Below, piece after piece: positions 50,035 to 58,644 of a stretch of 64,000 nucleotides of DNA. The translations under genes and the position numbers were made by a program. The stretch lies in assembly GCF_000400365.1 (NCBI RefSeq), contig NZ_BAOG01000053.1, forward strand, positions 248,001 through 312,000, read 5' to 3'. Origin of the DNA: Vibrio jasicida CAIM 1864 = LMG 25398. GTDB taxonomy: Bacteria; Pseudomonadota; Gammaproteobacteria; Enterobacterales; Vibrionaceae. Position 1 is the stretch's first letter; each line of letters opens with the position of its first letter. A model generated the notes under the pieces. The model did not search any database and was not told where the DNA came from. It was given only the letters and a program-made list of their open reading frames with translations.

Positions 50035-52479
50035 TTAAGCGACGTTTTCCATTTGAGGGTAAAGCGGCTTTGCGGCCAATAGCTCTGGCTCAAAATCGTC
50101 TACGTTGATGGTGTCTAGGCGATGCTGTTCCGCTTCTCTTAGCAGATCTGCTTCTTCCTGAGTAATTACGCCTTGTTCTAGACCTTCTTGAGCAATCACA
50201 TCCAAACGCATGAATGGACGGCGTTTGCCTTGCGCTTTACATATTTTGTCGAACACAGGCTCAGCTTGAAGAATCACAGACAGTGCCAACTCAATCTTAC
50301 CTGCAGCGTTGTGTTCCGTTGGTTCTAGGTACTGACCACGACCAATACGTGAACGTGTTGCACTTGGCGTTTGTAGAATACGCGCCACTTTACTGTCTAG
50401 CTTATCACTTGGTGCTTTGCGCACTCGGCCAAATGGCATGATCAATACACGCAGTGCACGACCAATCACTTTGTTCGGAAAGTTTGCTAGGAACTCATCA
50501 ATGGCAGCTTCGCTTTGTTTTAAGCTGTCTTGCAAGCCCCAATGTACCAATGGCAAGTCTTCAACAGGGCGGCCATCCTGCTCGAAGCGTTTCAATGTTG
50601 CAGAGCTCAAGTATAGCTGACTTAAAATGTCACCAAGACGCGCAGACAGACGTTCTTTACGCTTCAACGAACCACCTAGTACTGCCATCGAGATATCCGA
50701 TAGTAGAGCAAGGTTTGCGCTGTAACGGTTCAATTGTTGGTAGTAACGCTTGGTTGCGTCTTTGGTTGGTGACGTTGAACCTAAACCATCACTTAGACCA
50801 AACCAGATGCTGCGAACTAGGTTACTCATGGTAAAGCTCACGTGACCCGCTAGTGCTTTGTCGAACTTCTCAACCGCATCGCCAGCGTCAGAATAAGCAG
50901 CATTCATCTCTTCAAGAACGTAAGGGTGACAACGAATCGCGCCCTGACCGAAGATGATCATTGAACGAGTTAGGATGTTCGCACCTTCTACGGTTACCGC
51001 GATTGGTGCACCTTGGTAACCACGTGCTAGGAAGTTAGAAGGACCCATACAGATGCCTTTACCACCTACGATATCCATCGCGTCGATGATGCTTTGCTGA
51101 CCACGATGCGTACAGTGGTACTTCACGATAGCTGAGATAACCGAAGGTTTTTCACCTAGGTCGATACCTGCCACGGTTAGGTTGCTGGCTGCATCCATCA
51201 CGTAAGCGTTACCACCTAGACGTGCTAATGGCTCTTCTACGCCTTCCATGTGACCGATAGGCTGTTTGAACTGACGACGAATGCGCGAGTAAGCACCTGT
51301 CGCCATCGCAGCGGTTTTGATGCCGCCTGTTGAGTTTGAAGGTAGCGTGATACCACGACCAACTGATAGACATTCAACCAGCATACGCCAGCCTTGACCT
51401 GCCATTTTTTCACCGCCGATGATGAAGTCCATCGGTACGAAGATGTCTTTACCGCGAGTTGGGCCATTTTGGAATGGTACGTTAAGCGGGAAGTGACGGT
51501 TACCAATCTCAACGCCTTTAAGGTCAGTTGGGATTAGGGCACAAGTGATGCCAAGATCTTCTTGGTCACCTAGTAGGCCTTCTGGGTCACGCAGTTTGAA
51601 TGCAAGACCAAGAACCGTTGCGACTGGCGCTAGAGTGATGTAACGCTTGTTCCAAGTTAGACGCATACCAAGGACTTCTTCACCTTGCCACTCGCCTTTA
51701 CATACCACACCAAAATCTGGGATAGAGCCCGCATCGGAACCTGCTTCTGGGCTAGTCAGTGCAAAACATGGGATCTCTTTACCTTCAGCCAAGCGAGGTA
51801 AGTAATGATTTTTCTGCTCTTCTGTACCGTAGTGCTGCAGGAGTTCACCAGGACCTAATGAGTTCGGTACGCCAACCGTAGAAGACAGCACGCCAGAAAC
51901 GCCAGTCAGTTTTTGCAGTACCAAAGATTGCGCGTATGCAGAGAATTCCAGACCACCGTATTTCTTTTTGATGATCATGGCGAAGAACTTGTTGTCTTTC
52001 AGGTATTGCCATACTTCTGGTGGCAAATCTGCAAGCTCGTGAGTGACTTGGTAGTCGTTCACCATGGCACACACTTCGTTAACTGGGCCATCTAGGAATG
52101 CACGCTCTTCTTTGCTCAGCTTAGGCGCTTTGATTGCGTGAAGCTTTTCCCATTCAGGTTTGCCCTTGAATAGCTCCGCTTCCCACCAGACCGTACCAGC
52201 GTCCAATGCTTCTTTCTCGGTCTGAGACATAGCAGGTAGGACTTTCTTAAACATCACGAGCGCTTTGCGGCTGATCAGTGATTGGCGAATGCCCGACACG
52301 GCGAATACCGCAACGGCAAGTACATAAAGTGCCCAGCCAATAACACCAACTGAGCCTGCGATCGTCAGTGCTAGCATGGCAGCAGTTAGCAGACTGACGG
52401 ATTTCACGAGAGACATTCTGTGGTAGAGCGTTATGCCTAACACAACTGTCATCGCTACGATTGAGAGCAAGATGTCCAT
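50035..52479 (-). CDS. fadE: Acyl-CoA dehydrogenase FadE
   Basis: An 814-residue FAD enzyme for the first step of beta-oxidation, same length as E. coli FadE. Two N-terminal hydrophobic segments (about residues 1-60) suggest membrane attachment. The acyl-CoA dehydrogenase core includes CFALTSPEAGSDAGSIPDFG and TRSMIIFGQGAIRCHPYVLE. AAGGA precedes the ATG. A FadR-type operator lies 51-67 bases upstream. It is divergent from gmhA, as in E. coli. Confidence 0.97.
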   Translation of the reverse strand: MDILLSIVAMTVVLGITLYHRMSLVKSVSLLTAAMLALTIAGSVGVIGWALYVLAVAVFAVSGIRQSLISRKALVMFKKVLPAMSQTEKEALDAGTVWWEAELFKGKPEWEKLHAIKAPKLSKEERAFLDGPVNEVCAMVNDYQVTHELADLPPEVWQYLKDNKFFAMIIKKKYGGLEFSAYAQSLVLQKLTGVSGVLSSTVGVPNSLGPGELLQHYGTEEQKNHYLPRLAEGKEIPCFALTSPEAGSDAGSIPDFGVVCKGEWQGEEVLGMRLTWNKRYITLAPVATVLGLAFKLRDPEGLLGDQEDLGITCALIPTDLKGVEIGNRHFPLNVPFQNGPTRGKDIFVPMDFIIGGEKMAGQGWRMLVECLSVGRGITLPSNSTGGIKTAAMATGAYSRIRRQFKQPIGHMEGVEEPLARLGGNAYVMDAASNLTVAGIDLGEKPSVISAIVKYHCTHRGQQSIIDAMDIVGGKGICMGPSNFLARGYQGAPIAVTVEGANILTRSMIIFGQGAIRCHPYVLEEMNAAYSDAGDAVEKFDKALAGHVSFTMSNLVRSIWFGLSDGLGSTSPTKDATKRYYQQLNRYSANLALLSDISMAVLGGSLKRKERLSARLGDILSQLYLSSATLKRFEQDGRPVEDLPLVHWGLQDSLKQSEAAIDEFLANFPNKVIGRALRVLIMPFGRVRKAPSDKLDSKVARILQTPSATRSRIGRGQYLEPTEHNAAGKIELALSVILQAEPVFDKICKAQGKRRPFMRLDVIAQEGLEQGVITQEEADLLREAEQHRLDTINVDDFEPELLAAKPLYPQMENVA

Positions 52480-52838
52480 ATGTTTTTTCCTTTTCAGACT
52501 TTATTAATGTTGTACGTCTGTATTTTGGTAAGAGGTCTAACCAGTTCTCATGAGTGTAATCAAAATATTAATAAAATGTAAAACCCAAGATTGGGTAAAA
52601 AGTGATCTATGTAGAGTTAAAATTCTAAAGTTGGGAGTTGAGTGATGATTTCGTAAGCAAGTTAACAAGTTTATTACCGCGATGAATCCAAATCTGTTGG
52701 TTCACTATCGACACTAATTCTCGTTTGTGGGTAAACTCAGAGTAATGAAATGTCCGGTGCGAGATTCGCATCAGAACAATTTGCCAAGCGAGAGCCTCAA
52801 CCTCACTGCTGTGGCCGAAATAATAAAGAGAACGTCTT
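52480..52838. other. Divergent fadE-gmhA intergenic region
   Basis: A 359-base gap. Besides the FadR-type site near fadE, it is AT-rich and shows no supported gene; the antisense reading frame that crosses it continues into gmhA and is taken as chance. AAAGAGAACG lies before gmhA as a weak ribosome-binding site. Confidence 0.5.
52530..52546 (-). promoter_or_regulatory. FadR operator upstream of fadE
   Basis: On the minus strand AACTGGTTAGACCTCTT matches the FadR consensus AACTGGTCNGACNTGTT at most fixed positions. FadR represses fad genes until long-chain acyl-CoA binds; the site is placed to act on the fadE promoter. Confidence 0.75.
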
Positions 52839-53414
52839 ATGTACCAAGATCTGATTAGAAGTGAATTAAACGAAGCTGCTGAAGTTCTGAATAAGTTTTT
52901 AAGTGATGACCACAACATCGCGCAAATCGAAGCGGCAGCAAAAATGATTGCTGACTCATTCAAGCAAGATGGTAAAGTGTTGTCATGCGGTAACGGTGGT
53001 TCTCACTGTGACTCTATGCACTTTGCAGAAGAGCTAACAGGTCGTTACCGTGAAAACCGTCCGGGTTACGCTGGTATTGCTATTTCAGATCCAAGCCACC
53101 TATCTTGCGTTAGTAACGATTTTGGCTACGACTTCGTATTCTCTCGTTACGTTGAAGCAGTGGGCCGCAAAGGCGATGTTCTGTTTGGTTTGTCGACGTC
53201 AGGCAACTCAGGCAACATCCTAAAAGCGATTGAAGCCGCGCAAGCGAAAGGCATGAAGACAATCGCGCTGACCGGTAAAGATGGCGGCAAAATGGCTGGC
53301 CTAGCGGACATCGAGATTCGCGTACCACACTTTGGTTACGCAGACCGCATTCAGGAAGTACACATTAAGATTATTCACATCATCATTCAGTTGATTGAAA
53401 AAGAGATGGAATAA
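52839..53414 (+). CDS. gmhA: Sedoheptulose-7-phosphate isomerase (phosphoheptose isomerase)
   Basis: A 191-residue SIS-domain enzyme, the first step to ADP-heptose for the LPS inner core. GKVLSCGNGGSHCDSMHFAE, FGLSTSGNSGNILKAIEAAQ, and the C-terminal HIKIIHIIIQLIEKEM are typical of GmhA with its metal and sugar-binding residues. It is followed 61 bases later by yafJ, the E. coli lpcA-yafJ order. Confidence 0.97.
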   Translation: MYQDLIRSELNEAAEVLNKFLSDDHNIAQIEAAAKMIADSFKQDGKVLSCGNGGSHCDSMHFAEELTGRYRENRPGYAGIAISDPSHLSCVSNDFGYDFVFSRYVEAVGRKGDVLFGLSTSGNSGNILKAIEAAQAKGMKTIALTGKDGGKMAGLADIEIRVPHFGYADRIQEVHIKIIHIIIQLIEKEME

Positions 53415-53475
53415 GCTTTTCAGCTTGGCCTCGTTTGGGCTTGGTGGTGTTTTAAGGTAAGGAGTTCGTTTAACC

Positions 53476-54321
53476 ATGTGTGAATTGCTCGGCATGAGCG
53501 CAAATGTTCCAACCGATATTTGTTTCAGTTTTACTGGATTGATGCAGCGCGGTGGTCGCACTGGACCGCATCGTGATGGCTGGGGAATTACTTTCTATGA
53601 AGGAAAGGGTTTCCGAACATTCAAAGATCCAAACCCTAGTTGTGATTCTCAGATCGCTGAGTTGGTGCAGAACTACCCGATAAAAAGTCGTGCGGTGGTT
53701 AGCCACATTCGCCAAGCAAACCGAGGCGGAGTGAATTTAGAGAACACGCACCCATTTACGCGTGAGCTGTGGGGACGCTACTGGACTTTTGCACACAATG
53801 GTCAGCTGACTGACTACCAAGATTTGTATACGGGTCGTCACCGTCCGGTGGGAGAAACCGACAGCGAAATGGCTTTCTGTTGGCTGCTCAAACAGATGGA
53901 AGATAAATACCCTGAGCCACCTCAGGATATGGAGTCGGTCTTTACTTATGTTGCTCAGTGTTGCGATAAGTTGAGAGACAAGGGCGTGTTTAACATGCTG
54001 CTCAGTGACGGTGAGTTTGTGATGACTTACTGTACCAACCATCTGTATTGGATTACGCGTCGCGCACCATTTGGCAAAGCGGCCCTATTGGATGAAGATG
54101 TCGAAATCAACTTCCAAGAAGAGACCACGCCAAATGATGTGGTTTCTGTGATTGCGACTCAACCATTAACTGGCAATGAGGCATGGCAACGAATGAAACC
54201 GGGTGAGTTTGGTTTATTCCATGTCGGAGAATTGGTGTTGAATAATGCCAAGGCTCTGGAGGATGTCCCCTTTGCAGCGCCGAAGCCGGGTAACCAAGCA
54301 CCGACAGAACCGTTGGAGTGA
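53476..54321 (+). CDS. yafJ: YafJ-type class II glutamine amidotransferase
   Basis: A 281-residue Ntn-hydrolase-fold amidotransferase. Cys2, exposed after Met removal (MCELLGMSANVPTDICFSFT), is the expected nucleophile; RTGPHRDGWGITFYEG and RQANRGGVNLENTHPFTREL bind glutamine. The acceptor substrate is unknown; no synthase domain is attached. AAGGAG lies upstream of the ATG. It ends at a bidirectional terminator facing purN. Confidence 0.92.
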   Translation: MCELLGMSANVPTDICFSFTGLMQRGGRTGPHRDGWGITFYEGKGFRTFKDPNPSCDSQIAELVQNYPIKSRAVVSHIRQANRGGVNLENTHPFTRELWGRYWTFAHNGQLTDYQDLYTGRHRPVGETDSEMAFCWLLKQMEDKYPEPPQDMESVFTYVAQCCDKLRDKGVFNMLLSDGEFVMTYCTNHLYWITRRAPFGKAALLDEDVEINFQEETTPNDVVSVIATQPLTGNEAWQRMKPGEFGLFHVGELVLNNAKALEDVPFAAPKPGNQAPTEPLE

Positions 54322-54354
54322 TGGTTTTCTCGCAGTAAAACATTTGAATAAAAC

Positions 54355-54382
54355 AAAAGGCAGCCTGATGGCTGCCTTTTTA
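54355..54382. terminator. Bidirectional terminator between yafJ and purN
   Basis: AAAAGGCAGCC (54355-54365) pairs with GGCTGCCTTTT (54370-54380) around TGAT, with flanking A and T runs. Confidence 0.88.
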
Positions 54383-54405
54383 CGTTTGGTGTTTGGAATT
54401 AAGAG

Positions 54406-55044
54406 TTACTCGGCGGCGTAGCCGTGAGCTCCTAGCTCAAAACCATCGAGATACGCTTTGCCCTCGGTCATCGACAATCGCCCTTCGACTAACCACTTAG
54501 TCACCATTGGATAGATGTTGTGCTCTTGCGTTTGTACGCGCGCGGCTAGGGCATCGGTATCGTCGTCTTCAAAGACGGGTACTTTGGCTTGTAGTACTAC
54601 AGGGCCGCCGTCTAACTCTTCTGTGACAAAGTGTACGCTGGTGCCGTGTTCTTTATCGCCAGCATCAATAGCGCGCTGGTGGGTGTGTAGCCCCGGATAC
54701 TTAGGCAAAAGGGAAGGGTGGATGTTGATCATTTTACCCAGGTAGTGGGAAACAAACGCGCCACTGAGAATACGCATGTAACCTGCAAGTACAATCACAT
54801 CCGGTTGGTATTCATCTATTTGTTTCATCAGTTCAGCATCAAAGTCTTCACGGGATTCGAATGCTTTTGGATCGACAAAATGCCCATTCACATCAAACTG
54901 TTTTGCGCGCTCTAAACCATAAGCGTCAGCTTTATTGGAGAACACCGCTGCGACTTGTGCATTTGGCATACTGTCTTCGCAAGCTTCCAAGATGGCTTGA
55001 AGGTTACTGCCGTTACCCGAAATGAGGACCACTATGTTTTTCAT
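54406..55044 (-). CDS. purN: Phosphoribosylglycinamide formyltransferase
   Basis: A 212-residue enzyme using 10-formyl-THF to formylate GAR, step three of purine synthesis. MKNIVVLISGNGSNLQAILE, the catalytic HPSLLPKYPGLHTHQRAIDA and the Asp of TEELDGGPVVLQA are complete. It lies 143 bases downstream of purM on the same strand, with a hairpin in between. Confidence 0.97.
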   Translation of the reverse strand: MKNIVVLISGNGSNLQAILEACEDSMPNAQVAAVFSNKADAYGLERAKQFDVNGHFVDPKAFESREDFDAELMKQIDEYQPDVIVLAGYMRILSGAFVSHYLGKMINIHPSLLPKYPGLHTHQRAIDAGDKEHGTSVHFVTEELDGGPVVLQAKVPVFEDDDTDALAARVQTQEHNIYPMVTKWLVEGRLSMTEGKAYLDGFELGAHGYAAE

Positions 55045-55133
55045 GATGTTGAGACTGCCTTGCTATTGTAGGTTTGAAGTGCGTATCCGCTAAATTACCT
55101 ACTATTAGAATGGTTTTCGATGTTCCAGATAGC

Positions 55134-55170
55134 AGAATGAGGACATCGCGTCCTCATTCTTTTTATTTTT
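55134..55170 (+). terminator. Plus-strand-oriented hairpin between purM and purN
   Basis: AGAATGAGGAC (55134-55144) pairs with GTCCTCATTCT (55150-55160) around ATCGC, followed on the plus strand by TTTTATTTTTT. On the minus strand, where purM and purN are read, no T run follows. It therefore looks like a terminator for antisense transcripts, or an RNA stabiliser after purM. Confidence 0.6.
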
Positions 55171-55187
55171 TGAGCTTGATTCGCAAG

Positions 55188-56228
55188 TTATTGGATTTCA
55201 ACTTGCTCTTCGTTTGCTTCTGCTTGAGCGACTTCACCAATCACCCATGCGTTTTCGCCTTCTTCTTTAAGAAGAGCAACCGCTGCGTCTGCTTGGTCTT
55301 TTGGAAGTGCAACGACTAGGCCAACACCACAGTTGAACGTACGGTACATCTCGTGTGTTTCAACGTTGCCTTTCTCTTGTAACCATTTGAAGATGATTGG
55401 CCATTCCCAGCTATTACCATCGATAACGGCTTTTGTGCCTTCAGGCAGTACGCGTGGGATGTTTTCCCAGAAACCACCACCCGTGATGTGAGAAATCGCG
55501 TGGATGTCGTGCTTCTCAATCATCTTAAGTGCTGATTTGATGTAAATCTTAGTTGGTTCTAGTAGGTGCTCACCGATAGTACGACCTGCTAGCTCTTCGT
55601 TTTTATCTGCGCCAGAAACTTCTAGGATCTTACGGATAAGAGAGTAACCGTTTGAGTGTGGACCGCTTGAGCCAACAGCGATTAGTGCGTCGCCTGCTGC
55701 CACTTTCGTGCCGTCAATCACGTCTTCTTTTTCTACTACGCCAACACAGAATCCAGCAACGTCGTAGTCTTCGCCTTCGTACATGCCCGGCATCTCAGCA
55801 GTTTCACCACCGATTAGTGCACAGCCTGCTTGAACACAGCCATCAGCAATACCAGAAACCACGTCTGCCGCGGTATCTACGTCTAGCTTGCCTGTTGCGT
55901 AGTAATCTAGGAAGAATAGGGGCTCAGCACCTTGAACGATTAGGTCGTTTACACACATTGCCACTAGGTCAACGCCAATAGTGTCGTGCTTGTTCATATC
56001 CAGCGCTAGGCGAAGTTTTGTACCTACACCGTCAGTACCAGAAACCAGTACAGGTTGTTTGTATTTTGTCGGCAATTCACACAATGCGCCAAAACCGCCG
56101 ATACCACCCATCACTTCAGGGCGACGAGTACGCTTAACCGCACCTTTAATACGATCTACAAGCGCGTTGCCTGCATCAATATCTACACCAGCGTCTTTAT
56201 AGCTAAGAGAAGAGTTGTTACCACTCAC
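55188..56228 (-). CDS. purM: Phosphoribosylformylglycinamidine cyclo-ligase (AIR synthetase)
   Basis: A 346-residue ATP-dependent enzyme closing the imidazole ring in purine synthesis. SYKDAGVDIDAGNALVDRIK, SGTDGVGTKLRLALDMNKHD and HSNGYSLIRKILEVSG are standard PurM blocks. It is divergent from upp, and a near-perfect PurR operator sits between the two starts. purM-purN order is as in E. coli. Confidence 0.97.
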   Translation of the reverse strand: MSGNNSSLSYKDAGVDIDAGNALVDRIKGAVKRTRRPEVMGGIGGFGALCELPTKYKQPVLVSGTDGVGTKLRLALDMNKHDTIGVDLVAMCVNDLIVQGAEPLFFLDYYATGKLDVDTAADVVSGIADGCVQAGCALIGGETAEMPGMYEGEDYDVAGFCVGVVEKEDVIDGTKVAAGDALIAVGSSGPHSNGYSLIRKILEVSGADKNEELAGRTIGEHLLEPTKIYIKSALKMIEKHDIHAISHITGGGFWENIPRVLPEGTKAVIDGNSWEWPIIFKWLQEKGNVETHEMYRTFNCGVGLVVALPKDQADAAVALLKEEGENAWVIGEVAQAEANEEQVEIQ

Positions 56229-56294
56229 AGGGAAGTCCTCGGTTTTTAAGTTGGATATGAAAACGGCGCTATTCTACCAGTGGTTAAATACAGA

Positions 56295-56310
56295 TAGCAA
56301 ACGTTTGCGT
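56295..56310. promoter_or_regulatory. PurR operator between purM and upp
   Basis: TAGCAAACGTTTGCGT matches 14 of 16 bases of the PurR consensus palindrome ACGCAAACGTTTGCGT. It is 67 bases upstream of the purM start and 98 bases upstream of upp, so it most likely represses purM and could affect both. Confidence 0.88.
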
Positions 56311-56407
56311 CGGTTTTTTTCTTTAGTGATCTATCCTGATATCCCTGCAAAAATCATGTATAATCTGAAGGTTTGTTTAAATATTGCCAATAAAGCCGGA
56401 GATGGAA

Positions 56408-57034
56408 ATGAAAGTTGTTGAAGTTAAACACCCTCTAGTGAAACACAAAATCGGTCTAATGCGAGAAGGTGACATCAGCACGAAGCGTTTTCGTGAGTTA
56501 GCGACAGAAGTCGGTAGCCTACTTACTTACGAAGCGACTGCAGACTTTGAAACAGAGAAAGTAACCATTGAAGGTTGGAATGGTCCTGTAGAAGTTGACC
56601 AAATCAAGGGTAAGAAAGTAACAGTAGTGCCAATCCTGCGTGCAGGTCTAGGTATGATGGACGGCGTTCTTGAGCACATGCCAAGCGCACGTATCAGTGT
56701 TGTAGGTATCTACCGTGATGAAGAAACACTTGAGCCAGTGCCATACTTCAACAAGCTTGCTTCTAACATCGATGAGCGTATTGCTCTAGTTGTTGACCCA
56801 ATGCTTGCAACAGGTGGTTCTATGATCGCAACAATCGATCTTCTAAAAGAGAAAGGTTGTCAGGCAATCAAGATTCTTGTTCTTGTAGCGGCTCCTGAAG
56901 GTATCGAAGCACTAGAAAAAGCGCACCCAGATGTTGAGCTATACACAGCGGCAATCGATGAGAAGCTAAACGACAAAGGTTACATTGTTCCTGGTCTTGG
57001 TGATGCAGGTGACAAGATCTTCGGTACTCAATAA
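56408..57034 (+). CDS. upp: Uracil phosphoribosyltransferase
   Basis: A 208-residue salvage enzyme making UMP from uracil and PRPP, the same length as E. coli Upp. The PRPP loop is in IALVVDPMLATGGSMIATID, and ILRAGLGMMDGVL and YIVPGLGDAGDKIFGTQ are family markers. The ATG at 56408 gives the E. coli N-terminus MKVVEVKHPLVKHKIGLMRE, with GGAG before it. The transporter uraA lies beyond the terminator but faces the other way. Confidence 0.97.
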   Translation: MKVVEVKHPLVKHKIGLMREGDISTKRFRELATEVGSLLTYEATADFETEKVTIEGWNGPVEVDQIKGKKVTVVPILRAGLGMMDGVLEHMPSARISVVGIYRDEETLEPVPYFNKLASNIDERIALVVDPMLATGGSMIATIDLLKEKGCQAIKILVLVAAPEGIEALEKAHPDVELYTAAIDEKLNDKGYIVPGLGDAGDKIFGTQ

Positions 57035-57066
57035 GCATTATTGCTTTACTGAATTTCAAAAAAATA

Positions 57067-57094
57067 AAGGCTTGGTGAAAACCAAGCCTTTTTT
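57067..57094 (+). terminator. Terminator of upp
   Basis: AAGGCTTGGT (57067-57076) pairs with ACCAAGCCTT (57081-57090) around GAAA, then TTTT. Confidence 0.9.
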
Positions 57095-57164
57095 GTCTCT
57101 GCTATTTAGAAGCGAGCTACGAGATCAGGAAGGGCGATTTAAATCAATCAAGCCGCCACCATAC

Positions 57165-58418
57165 TTACTTCGCGTTGTCTTCTTCCATCTGTGCATTATC
57201 TACCACGTGGTTTTCACCAAGGTCGTGTGGTAGCACTAGGTTAAGAATGATTGCAACGATACCACATAGGCTTACACCTTGTAGGCTGAACTCGCCAATA
57301 CCGAAAGCCATGCCGCCGATACCAAATACTAGGGTTACCGCTACAATCACTAGGTTACGTGATTTGTGCAGGTCAACGTTGTTCTTAATCAGTGTGTTTA
57401 GACCAACGGTTGCGATAGAACCAAACAGTAGAATCATGATACCGCCCATTACTGGAACTGGAATGGTTTGTAGAATCGCACCTAGCTTACCTACCAGCGC
57501 AAGTACGATGGCAGTAACCGCTGCCCATGTCATGATTACAGGGTTGAACGCTTTCGTTAGCATTACCGCTCCTGTTACTTCGCTGTACGTGGTATTTGGT
57601 GGTGCGCCAACCATAGAAGCTGCAATTGTTGCCACCCCGTCACCGGCGATAGTGCGGTGCAGGCCTGGTTTCTTCAGGTAGTTTTTGCCCGTTACGTTTG
57701 AGATAGCAAGCATGTCACCCACGTGTTCAACCGCCGGGGCAATCGCTACTGGGATCATGAACAAGATGGCGTTGATGTTGAACTCTGGTGCAGTGAAGTT
57801 TGGCATTGCAAGCCAAGCTGCTTGAGCAACCGGTGTGAAATCAACCACGCCGTAGAACAGGGATACTGTGTAGCCTGCCAAAATACCGCCGACGATAGGA
57901 ACCAACTTTAGGAAGCCTTTCGCGAACACGCTTAGTGTAATAGTCGTTAAAAGTGATACCGCTGAGATGATCACCGCCGCATCGCCATTCACTAATTGAA
58001 TCGCGCCGTCTCCCGATTTACCTACTGCCATGTTGACCGCGGTAGGAGCGAGGCCAAGTCCTATCACCATGATCACTGGGCCGACAACCACAGGTGGCAG
58101 AATTTTATGAATAAAGCCAACGCCGCGTACTTTGATCATCGCACCAAGACCAACGTACACTAAACCAGCAGCCATCAAGCCACCCATGGTTGCACCGATA
58201 CCCCAAGTTTGGATACCGAACATAATAGGAGCAATAAACGCAAAAGAAGAGGCAAGGAAGATAGGGACAGAACGTTTAGTAATCAGTTGGAAAAGAAGAG
58301 TACCGACACCAGCACCAAACAGAGCAACGTTTGGGTCTAGGCCAGTAAGAAGTGGTACCAGCACGAGAGCACCAAAAGCGACAAAGAGCATCTGAGCGCC
58401 TTGTAACGCGTTTTTCAT
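57165..58418 (-). CDS. uraA: Uracil permease (NCS2 family)
   Basis: A 417-residue inner-membrane uracil:proton symporter with about 14 hydrophobic segments. AVEHVGDMLAISNVTGKNY holds the conserved Glu and His of the NCS2 substrate site, and VGAPPNTTYSEVTGAVMLTK is the second signature. In E. coli upp and uraA form one operon; here uraA is convergent with upp, so the two salvage genes must be read from separate promoters. Confidence 0.95.
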   Translation of the reverse strand: MKNALQGAQMLFVAFGALVLVPLLTGLDPNVALFGAGVGTLLFQLITKRSVPIFLASSFAFIAPIMFGIQTWGIGATMGGLMAAGLVYVGLGAMIKVRGVGFIHKILPPVVVGPVIMVIGLGLAPTAVNMAVGKSGDGAIQLVNGDAAVIISAVSLLTTITLSVFAKGFLKLVPIVGGILAGYTVSLFYGVVDFTPVAQAAWLAMPNFTAPEFNINAILFMIPVAIAPAVEHVGDMLAISNVTGKNYLKKPGLHRTIAGDGVATIAASMVGAPPNTTYSEVTGAVMLTKAFNPVIMTWAAVTAIVLALVGKLGAILQTIPVPVMGGIMILLFGSIATVGLNTLIKNNVDLHKSRNLVIVAVTLVFGIGGMAFGIGEFSLQGVSLCGIVAIILNLVLPHDLGENHVVDNAQMEEDNAK

Positions 58419-58644
58419 AATTATTTCCTATTCAGAGATACGCAGACAAATCCGGCGAATATTATCATCTGGCAATCGATTGCAATGTTGCCTAGATCAA
58501 ACTTTTGTATGGATTTATAACAGAGACGAATAGTTTGTTTTCATGGTGGGTTTTAACTTGGTCAGAATACAGACAATTCACTCAGTACTCTTCTTGCTCA
58601 CCGTTTGATAGTTGCTTATGATGCGTGTTCTTGTACAGAGGATT

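Noticed and set aside
52625..52963. A 112-codon minus-strand reading frame in the fadE-gmhA gap
   Set aside because: It runs antisense into the start of gmhA, has no family resemblance and no clear ribosome site; the codons look like chance.
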